A DNA stretch of 5,224 bases, taken from positions 16,732 through 21,955 of the forward strand of contig PKWT01000312.1 of the NCBI GenBank assembly GCA_003132125.1, in the 5' to 3' direction. Positions 1-5,224 of this stretch are shown here, one piece after another. The notes beneath the pieces are model-generated. The model was not told the origin of the DNA and made no database searches. It saw only the letters and a list, made by a program, of their open reading frames with translations. Source of the stretch: Micrococcales bacterium. Its GTDB lineage: Bacteria > Actinomycetota > Actinomycetes > Actinomycetales > Dermatophilaceae. The number at the start of each line of letters is the position of its first letter. The first letter of the stretch is position 1. A program made the translations under genes and the position numbers.

Positions 1-2088
1 TCCTCAGAGATGTACATGTCGGGTCGCTCCCTGCTTCCCCTGTCGCTGTCCCTTGCCCTCGCGCTTTCCCGCGAGTTCGATGGCGGCCTGCCGATCTCCT
101 TCTCCGGCGGGGTCGATGCCTTCAACGTCAAGGAGATCCTCTCCACCGGCATCCAGCCGGTCACTGTCGCAACGACGATCCTCAAGCCGGGCGGGGTGAC
201 CCGGCTGCAACAGCTGTCGAGCATGGCTGCAGAGGTTATGACGGACTATCAGGGAATCGACGTGGACCGGCTCGCGGCGCTGGTCGACAGCGTTCTCTCC
301 GACGAGCGCTACCACAAGCGGTATCGCGAGAAGATCCGCTCGCGCAAGACGGACTCGCCTCTCCCGCTGACGGACTGCTACAAAGCCCCTTGTGAGGACG
401 GCGGCTGCCCGATCCAGCAGCGCATCCCCGAGTACCTCAAGCTCACCGCGGCGGGCGAGCTCACCAAGGCGTTCGACGTGATCGCCTTCGACAACACGGC
501 GCCGACGATCCTCGGTGTGCTGTGCTCGGAGCCGTGCCGGGATCACTGCACGCGCCTGGACATCGATCAGGCCATCGACATGCGCGCCGTGAAGCTCGCT
601 GCCGCCGACGGCGCCCAGGATGCCTTCGTCGAGGCAACCGCGCCGCCCGCGCTGCTCACCGACGCGAAGGCGGCCATCATCGGTGCCGGTCCGGCCGGCA
701 TAGCCGCGGCGATGTTCTTGCGCCGCAACGGCATGGATGTCGATGTGTTCGAGAAGCTCGAGGGGCCATACGGGATCGTCAAGTACATCATCCCGGGCTT
801 CCGGATCACCCGTGAGCAGATCGAGCGCGACTACCAGCTCGCCGTCCACCTCGGCGTCCGGTTCCACTTCAGCTGCGACCCGGACTACTCCGTCGAGGAG
901 CTGAAGAAGACCTTCGCCCACGTCATCATCGCCACCGGCTCGTGGGGCAGGAGCCCGAGCCCGGTCCGTGAGGGCACTGACAAGACCGACAAGATCCTTG
1001 ACGCCCTCGACTTCCTCTGGCAGGCCAACAACGAGGGCGGGGCCACAGTCGGCAAGCGGGTTGCCGTGATAGGCGCCGGCGACGTCGCCATGGACTGCGT
1101 CCGCACCGCGCAGCGAACCGAGGGGGTCGACGAGGCGGTCATTGTCTACCGTCGCACGGAGCCCCACATGCCGGCGACGCAGCACGAGGTCAACCTCGTC
1201 CGCGCCGAGGGGCTCACCATGCACGAGCTGCTCGCCCCCATCTCGTACGACGGCACCACCTTGCACTGCGAGGAGATGACCCTCAGCGACGAGGGCGCCA
1301 GCGGTCGGCGCTCGGTGGTCGGGCTCGGCACCTTCGTGGACCTGCCCTTCGACACGGTGATCGGTGCGACGGGCGCGACGGTCGAGACGGGCCCCTACGC
1401 GAGAAATGGTCTGGCGCAGAACGCTCGCGGGCTGGCCGAGGTCGACGCGAGCTTCCAGAGCTCGGTCGACGACGTCTACGTCATCGGCGACGGGCGCCTC
1501 GGTCCCAGCACCATCGTGCACGCCGTGGCGGACGCGAAGACCGCCGTCCGGGCGATCCTGGCCAGGGAACACCTCTTGGTCGACTACGACGCGAGGCCGG
1601 CGAAGGTCGAGCGGGAGCAGCGCGAGGTGCACGCACGGCGAGGGTTGCTGATCGCGGCGATCAACGGGAAGGCCGAGGGCGACCGCTGCCTGTCCTGCGA
1701 CGTCATCTGCGAGGTGTGCACCGAGGTGTGCCCCAACCGGGCCAATGTGGCGATCACCGTGCCCGGGTTCGCCGACCCGCGCCAGATCGTCCACCTCGAC
1801 GGGCTGTGCAACGAGTGCGGCAACTGTGGCACTTTCTGCCCGCACGCAGGCCTGCCGTACAAGGACAAGATCACGATCTTCTGGACCCGAGAAGGCTTCG
1901 ACGACTCCACGAATGCGGGGTTCCTCCCGGTCACCGCAGGCACGTACCTCACCCGTATGCCGGATGGCTCGGTTCGTGAGCACAGGGCTGGCCAGGCGGA
2001 TCTCCCCGAAGGGATGAGCGCGGTGCTGGCCGCCATCGAGAAGGACTACGCGTTCATGTTCGGCGCGCCCGTGGGAGCCCCGTCATGA
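1..2088 (+). CDS. ygfK: YgfK-type Fe-S flavoprotein oxidoreductase, N-terminus cut by window edge
   Basis: Frame 1 is open from the first base, and the visible 695 residues begin inside a conserved domain. The real start therefore lies upstream; the family is about 1,000 residues long. Codons are numbered from base 1. Codons 1-65 are the end of a dihydroorotate-dehydrogenase-like TIM barrel, with a SGGVDAF loop and an ATT(I)LKPGG segment where relatives hold FMN phosphate. Next comes a helical Fe-S domain with Cys126, 131, 136, 175, 179 and 183. An FAD-binding GAGPAG sits at codons 228-233, an NADPH-type GAGDVAMD at 358-365 followed by a VYRR motif, and a closing IGDG at 495-498. The C-terminal domain carries two cysteine groups: 563/566/570/573/577 and 603/606/609/613 (CxxCxxCxxxCP). 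The predicted cytoplasmic enzyme passes NADPH electrons through flavin and Fe-S centres to a substrate. The family is often labelled 'putative selenate reductase subunit'. Its dihydropyrimidine-dehydrogenase-like parts and its hydA and ssnA neighbours fit reduction of a purine-like ring better (inference). Its stop overlaps the ssnA start. Confidence 0.93.
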   Translation, partial: SSEMYMSGRSLLPLSLSLALALSREFDGGLPISFSGGVDAFNVKEILSTGIQPVTVATTILKPGGVTRLQQLSSMAAEVMTDYQGIDVDRLAALVDSVLSDERYHKRYREKIRSRKTDSPLPLTDCYKAPCEDGGCPIQQRIPEYLKLTAAGELTKAFDVIAFDNTAPTILGVLCSEPCRDHCTRLDIDQAIDMRAVKLAAADGAQDAFVEATAPPALLTDAKAAIIGAGPAGIAAAMFLRRNGMDVDVFEKLEGPYGIVKYIIPGFRITREQIERDYQLAVHLGVRFHFSCDPDYSVEELKKTFAHVIIATGSWGRSPSPVREGTDKTDKILDALDFLWQANNEGGATVGKRVAVIGAGDVAMDCVRTAQRTEGVDEAVIVYRRTEPHMPATQHEVNLVRAEGLTMHELLAPISYDGTTLHCEEMTLSDEGASGRRSVVGLGTFVDLPFDTVIGATGATVETGPYARNGLAQNARGLAEVDASFQSSVDDVYVIGDGRLGPSTIVHAVADAKTAVRAILAREHLLVDYDARPAKVEREQREVHARRGLLIAAINGKAEGDRCLSCDVICEVCTEVCPNRANVAITVPGFADPRQIVHLDGLCNECGNCGTFCPHAGLPYKDKITIFWTREGFDDSTNAGFLPVTAGTYLTRMPDGSVREHRAGQADLPEGMSAVLAAIEKDYAFMFGAPVGAPS
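2073..2077 (+). promoter_or_regulatory. Ribosome binding site of ssnA inside the end of ygfK
   Basis: GGGAG lies seven bases before the ATG at 2085, within the last codons of ygfK. With the ATGA overlap it supports that start and suggests translational coupling of the two genes. Confidence 0.6.
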
Positions 2089-3407
2089 TCATCAGCAACG
2101 GACCGGTCATCACCAACGATCCGGCGAGCCCCTTCGTCCCTGATGGGGCGGTCGTCGTCCAGGGCGACAGCATCGTGGCGGTCGGCCCGGCGGCCGAGAT
2201 CCTGGCCACCCACCCGGGCCACGAGACGATCGACGTCGGTGGCCGGGTCATCATGGCGGGCCTGATCAACGCGCACACCCACGCGTACTCCGCCTACGCG
2301 CGCGGCATGGCGGTCCACCAGCCGACCCGTGACTTCACCGAGATCCTCGAGAACCTCTGGTGGCGGCTGGACCGGCTGCTCACCCTGAAGGACGTCGAGC
2401 TGAACGCCGGCACGACGTTCATCGAGTCCATCCGCAACGGTGTGACAACGGTCTTCGACCACCACTCCAGCCCCCACGCCGTCTCTGGGTCGCTGCAGAC
2501 CATGGCGGACGCCGCCGGACGCATCGGCATCCGCACCAGCCTGTGCTACGAGACCTCGGACCGGGACGGCGCCGGTGTCCTTGCCGCTGCGATCGAGGAG
2601 AACGCCTCGTTCATGAAGAAGGTGAACACCGGCGAGCAGGACATGGTCAAGGGCCTGTTCGGGCTGCACGCCAGCTTCACCCTCTCCGAGGAGAGCCTGG
2701 ATTCCGCCTGCGCGGCGAAGGAAGGCATCCCCGGTGGCTTCCACGTCCACGTCGCCGAAGGCCCGAACGACGAGCCGGACTCGCTGGCGAGATACGGCAA
2801 GCGCATCGTCCAGCGATTCAACGACCACGGGATCCTCGGGCCCGGGACGATCGCGGCGCACTGCATCCACGCCGACCCCGACGAGCTCGCGCTCCTGAAG
2901 GACACGGATACGACCGTTGTCCATAACCCGCACTCCAACATGGGCAACGCGGTCGGGGTCGCACCGGTCGTCGACATGCTGGCCCGCGGCCTGCGGGTCG
3001 GCCTGGGCACTGACGCCTACACCGCTGACATCCTCGCCTCCGCCCAGGTCGCCAAGATCCTGCAGAGCGACCACCTCGCCGATCCGACCGTCGGGTTCGG
3101 ACAGGCCCTACAGCTGTCGTTCGTCAACAACCCGAAGATCTGCGCGCAGCACTTCCGCAAGGACCTTGGGGTCCTGAAGGCCGGGGCGTACGCCGACCTG
3201 ATCGCCGTGGACTACCGTCCCTTCACGCCACTGAGCGCCGAGTCTGCGGGCGGCCACATCCTGTTCGGGATGAGCGGCTCCCAGGTCAACGACACGATGG
3301 TGAACGGGGCGTGGGTGATGCGCGACCGCGTCATCCTCACCGTGGACGAGGCGGCAATCTTCGCGCGGTCGACACAGAGAGCGCCACGCATCTGGGCGCA
3401 GATGTAG
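2085..3407 (+). CDS. ssnA: SsnA-type aminohydrolase (amidohydrolase superfamily)
   Basis: This complete 440-residue protein matches the usual SsnA length (about 440). It has the N-terminal beta-sandwich of metal-dependent deaminases and hydrolases, then a TIM barrel with the full metal and catalytic set. The set is His64-Thr-His66 (NAHTH), His220-Val-His222 with Glu225 (HVHVAE), His259 and His262 (HCIH), His280 in HNPHSN, and Asp310 in GTD. This is the pattern of the atrazine/guanine/cytosine deaminase group, so a mononuclear metal enzyme hydrolysing a C-N bond (amidine or amino group) in the cytoplasm is expected. The recognisable SsnA features are the PTRDFTEILENLWWRLD stretch near residue 90 and the FDHHSSP loop near 125. 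The start is fixed by the ATGA overlap with ygfK and the upstream GGGAG. Family knowledge places SsnA beside YgfK and selenium-dependent Mo hydroxylases, and in anaerobic purine use. The exact substrate cannot be read from the sequence. Confidence 0.93.
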   Translation: MIISNGPVITNDPASPFVPDGAVVVQGDSIVAVGPAAEILATHPGHETIDVGGRVIMAGLINAHTHAYSAYARGMAVHQPTRDFTEILENLWWRLDRLLTLKDVELNAGTTFIESIRNGVTTVFDHHSSPHAVSGSLQTMADAAGRIGIRTSLCYETSDRDGAGVLAAAIEENASFMKKVNTGEQDMVKGLFGLHASFTLSEESLDSACAAKEGIPGGFHVHVAEGPNDEPDSLARYGKRIVQRFNDHGILGPGTIAAHCIHADPDELALLKDTDTTVVHNPHSNMGNAVGVAPVVDMLARGLRVGLGTDAYTADILASAQVAKILQSDHLADPTVGFGQALQLSFVNNPKICAQHFRKDLGVLKAGAYADLIAVDYRPFTPLSAESAGGHILFGMSGSQVNDTMVNGAWVMRDRVILTVDEAAIFARSTQRAPRIWAQM

Positions 3408-3410
3408 GGC

Positions 3411-3418
3411 GGGGCGGA
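3411..3418 (+). promoter_or_regulatory. Weak G-rich ribosome binding region of hydA
   Basis: The 14-base gap between the ssnA stop and the hydA ATG holds GGGGCGGA but no clean GGAGG. Initiation at 3422 may depend partly on ribosomes finishing ssnA (inference). Confidence 0.35.
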
Positions 3419-3421
3419 CTC

Positions 3422-4852
3422 ATGTCGGTTCTTCACAGCGGTTCGGTTCAACTCAGCGGTTCGGTTCTTCTCAGCGGTGGAATGGTCACCACTGCCACGC
3501 AATCACGGCAGGCCGCAGTGCGGTTCGCTGACGGGCGCATCGTCGAGATCGGTGACCTGACGCCTCAGCCGGGTGAAGAGGTCGTTGACTGCAGCGGGTG
3601 TCTCGTCCTGCCCGGCGGAATCGAGACCCACAGTCATCTCGACCTCGAGGCGATGGGGACGGTCACGGCCGATGACTTCGCCACCGGCACGCGGTCGGCC
3701 CTCGCCGGCGGAACCACGACGGTCCTGGACTTCGCGACCCAGTTCCACGGCGAAAGCCTCATGGACGGCCTGCGCCGGTGGCACGAGAAGGCCCGGGGCC
3801 GCGCCGTCACCGACTACGGCTTCCACCTGGCGATGACGCAGTGGCGCCCGGAGTTCGCCGACGAGATGGCCGAGGTCGTCGCGGCCGGGGTCACCTCGTT
3901 CAAGATGTACATGGCCTATCGGGACTCGATGATGGTCGACGACGACGAGATCTACGCTGCGCTCTCGGCAAGCGCTCGTGCGGGTGCCACCATCGGCTTC
4001 CACTGCGAGAATGGGTTGGTGATCGATGCACTCGTCCGCGAGGAGCTGGATCGCGGCCACACGGGCGCCTTCTACCACCAGCGGACCAGACCGCCGGCTC
4101 TCGAGCGCGAGGCGCTCGGCCGGCTGAGCATGATCGCGGAGCTGCTCGACGCCCAGCACTACATCGTCCACCTCAGCGCCGGGGAGACCATCGAGGAAGT
4201 GCGTCGGGCGCGCCAGCGGGGCAGCAAGGTGGTCGCCGAGACCTGTCCCCAGTACCTCCTGCTCGACGACAGCCTCTACGGGACCGCCGAGAGTGACGAC
4301 CTGGAGGTCAGGGCGTACGTCATGAGCCCACCCCTGCGCGCGCCGGAGAATCTCGACGCGTTATGGGCCGGGCTCGCTGACGGGGACATCCAGTTCGTCG
4401 GCACGGACCACTGCTCGTTCAACCTGCACGGACAGAAGGACCAGGCCTCGGATTTCACCCGAATCCCCAACGGCGCGCCCGGAATTGAGCTCAGGCTCGC
4501 GCTCCTCTACACCTACGGCGTGGCGGCGAAGCGGATGTCGGTGGAACGATTCGTTGCCGTCACCGCCGAGAACGCGGCACGGCACTTCGGGCTCTACCCC
4601 CGCAAAGGGACGTTGCTGCCCGGCAGTGACGCCGACGTCGTCGTCTACGACCCCCGACCACGCTGGACCGTCAGTCATGACCAGCTCCATGACAACGTGG
4701 ACCACACGCCATACGAGGGCAGACAGATCCAGGGCCGGGTTCGCGACGTCTTCCTCCGCGGACACCACGTCGTTCGCGACGGGGTGCTCGCGGACGAGCT
4801 GGCCCCCGGAGAGTTCGTGGCCTGCGGCCCACCCGACAGCGACATCCGATAG
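3422..4852 (+). CDS. hydA: Dihydropyrimidinase/hydantoinase-family cyclic amidohydrolase
   Basis: This complete 476-residue protein is of normal length for D-hydantoinases and dihydropyrimidinases. All binuclear metal ligands are visible: His70 and His72 (ETHSHLD), the lysine to be carbamylated Lys161 (SFKMYMAY), His194 (HCEN), His250 (VHLS) and Asp329 (GTDHC). The IPNGAPGIE substrate loop follows near residues 351-359. The enzyme should open a cyclic amide (a dihydropyrimidine-, hydantoin- or reduced-purine-type ring) to an N-carbamoyl product. The frame stays open upstream to an ATG at 3311, but that extension lies inside ssnA and looks unlike any hydantoinase. The ATG at 3422 is preferred because the LLSGGMVTT strand typical of these N-termini begins before the next Met, at 3482. 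The protein opens M-SVLHSG-SVQLSG-SVLLSG-GMVTT, where the six-residue unit is repeated three times and relatives would need it once. Its neighbours suggest it acts on a ring reduced by YgfK (inference). E. coli hyuA is the probable counterpart. Confidence 0.93.
   Translation: MSVLHSGSVQLSGSVLLSGGMVTTATQSRQAAVRFADGRIVEIGDLTPQPGEEVVDCSGCLVLPGGIETHSHLDLEAMGTVTADDFATGTRSALAGGTTTVLDFATQFHGESLMDGLRRWHEKARGRAVTDYGFHLAMTQWRPEFADEMAEVVAAGVTSFKMYMAYRDSMMVDDDEIYAALSASARAGATIGFHCENGLVIDALVREELDRGHTGAFYHQRTRPPALEREALGRLSMIAELLDAQHYIVHLSAGETIEEVRRARQRGSKVVAETCPQYLLLDDSLYGTAESDDLEVRAYVMSPPLRAPENLDALWAGLADGDIQFVGTDHCSFNLHGQKDQASDFTRIPNGAPGIELRLALLYTYGVAAKRMSVERFVAVTAENAARHFGLYPRKGTLLPGSDADVVVYDPRPRWTVSHDQLHDNVDHTPYEGRQIQGRVRDVFLRGHHVVRDGVLADELAPGEFVACGPPDSDIR
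3425..3478 (+). repeat. Three-copy 18-bp tandem repeat at the start of hydA
   Basis: Three head-to-tail units follow the start codon directly: TCGGTTCTTCACAGCGGT (3425-3442), TCGGTTCAACTCAGCGGT (3443-3460) and TCGGTTCTTCTCAGCGGT (3461-3478). Units 1 and 3 differ at one base, 2 and 3 at two, 1 and 2 at three. The period is a multiple of three, so gain or loss of units keeps the frame. They encode SVLHSG, SVQLSG and SVLLSG. At 10 G/C of 18 each, they are less GC-rich than the surrounding coding sequence. Confidence 0.95.
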
Positions 4853-4854
4853 CA

Positions 4855-4860
4855 AGGGAG
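4855..4860 (+). promoter_or_regulatory. Ribosome binding site of the Mo hydroxylase gene
   Basis: AGGGAG ends ten bases before the ATG at 4871, in the 18-base gap after the hydA stop. It is the clearest Shine-Dalgarno sequence in the window and fixes this start. Confidence 0.7.
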
Positions 4861-4870
4861 CAGCGCCGTC

Positions 4871-5224
4871 ATGAAGATCAGTGTCAATGGCCAGGACTAC
4901 TCGGTGTCGGACGAGAAGCCACTGCTCTCGGTCCTGCGCGACGAGATCGGGATGCTGTCGGTCAAGGAGGGCTGCGACGACGCGACGTGCGGGACGTGCG
5001 TCGTCATCGCCAACGGCAAGCTGGTGAAGTCCTGCTCGCGCAAGACGTCGACCTTCGAGAGCCAGGAGATCATCACCACCGAGGGACTCAGCGAACGTGA
5101 GAAGGACGTCTACGTCGAGGCGTTCGGCGCGACGGGAGCAGTGCAGTGCGGTTTCTGCATCCCGGGCATGGTCATGGCGGGCAAGGCCCTCCTGGACAAG
5201 AACCCCGACGCCACACGTGACGAC
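4871..5224 (+). CDS. xdhD: Selenium-dependent-type xanthine dehydrogenase/Mo hydroxylase, N-terminal [2Fe-2S] part, cut by window edge
   Basis: The visible 118 residues run open to the right edge. They begin with the plant-type ferredoxin fold (NGQDYSV...LLSVLRDEIG) and its cluster ligands Cys35, Cys40, Cys43 and Cys55. The second, helical [2Fe-2S] domain starts at QCGFCIPGM (Cys93, Cys96); its CxC half lies beyond the edge. The spacing Cys43 to Cys55 is short for a xanthine dehydrogenase. The linker GLSEREKDVYVEAF and the run GMVMAGKALLDKNPDAT strongly resemble the family annotated as selenium-dependent xanthine dehydrogenase (E. coli XdhD, about 950 residues, Fe-S domains fused to the molybdopterin domains). 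In that family selenium is a labile ligand of the Mo cofactor, not selenocysteine. The protein likely hydroxylates a purine and passes electrons through its Fe-S clusters. Because only the N-terminus is seen, a stand-alone small Fe-S subunit cannot be excluded. It is co-directional with hydA after 18 bases. Confidence 0.87.
   Translation, partial: MKISVNGQDYSVSDEKPLLSVLRDEIGMLSVKEGCDDATCGTCVVIANGKLVKSCSRKTSTFESQEIITTEGLSEREKDVYVEAFGATGAVQCGFCIPGMVMAGKALLDKNPDATRDD

Noticed and set aside
4..1983. A 659-codon open frame on the - strand opposite ygfK
   Set aside because: It mirrors the strongly supported ygfK frame, has no recognisable domain and a repetitive Arg/Val/Asp/Gly composition. Such shadows are normal in high-GC coding DNA.
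2046..3074. A 342-codon open frame on the - strand opposite ssnA
   Set aside because: It is an antisense shadow of ssnA with no motif and no ribosome binding site context; ssnA has the complete catalytic set.
3311..3421. A 37-residue N-terminal extension of HydA from an upstream ATG
   Set aside because: It lies largely within the ssnA coding sequence, has an Arg/Gly-rich out-of-frame composition, and is not needed for the hydantoinase fold, which begins just after 3422.
3425..3478. The short tandem repeat as a CRISPR or operator array
   Set aside because: Units are contiguous without spacers, in frame with hydA and encode a regular six-residue peptide; they show no dyad symmetry suggesting a regulator site.
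3482..3484. Internal ATG as alternative hydA start, which would leave the tandem repeat outside the protein
   Set aside because: GGTGGA directly abuts this ATG, too close to act as a ribosome binding site, and starting here would remove the first conserved strand (LLSGG).
4853..4870. Possible terminator or promoter between hydA and the hydroxylase gene
   Set aside because: The gap is 18 bases, has no inverted repeat or T-run, and is filled by a good ribosome binding site.

Overview
The window is a densely packed, high-GC stretch with four genes, all on the + strand. Most third codon positions are G or C, and long spurious ORFs are open on the opposite strand. The codon style (gtc, ctc, gac, gcc) points to a high-GC bacterium, most likely an actinobacterium. 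That assignment rests on composition and style only; no phylogenetic marker is present.

Layout. (1) Positions 1-2088: the C-terminal two thirds of a YgfK-type Fe-S flavoprotein oxidoreductase, running in from the left edge. (2) 2085-3407: a complete SsnA-type aminohydrolase that overlaps ygfK by four bases (ATGA). (3) 3422-4852: a complete dihydropyrimidinase/hydantoinase-family protein (HydA) starting 14 bases after the ssnA stop; its first codons are a three-copy 18-bp tandem repeat. (4) 4871-5224: the N-terminal [2Fe-2S] domain of a molybdenum hydroxylase most like the selenium-dependent xanthine dehydrogenase family (XdhD type), cut by the right edge. Gaps are 18 bases or less. I see no internal terminator or promoter, so this looks like one polycistronic unit whose promoter and end lie outside the window. 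There is no gene-free stretch of 300 bases, and no tRNA, rRNA, CRISPR or mobile element.

How the genes fit together. ygfK, ssnA, hyuA/hydA and xdhD are known companions in E. coli and many anaerobes. They are found with selenium-dependent molybdenum hydroxylases, and gut-bacterial work has linked them to oxygen-independent breakdown of urate and other purines. From the domains, the Mo hydroxylase would act on a purine-like ring. YgfK, built from the same parts as dihydropyrimidine dehydrogenase but in a different order, would reduce it. HydA would open the reduced ring by hydrolysing a cyclic amide, and SsnA would perform a further C-N hydrolysis. The order of steps and the substrates are inference. 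The set is a known one. The most distinctive local feature is the tandem repeat at the hydA start; the placement of hydA between ssnA and the hydroxylase gene, where E. coli has ygfM, is also notable.
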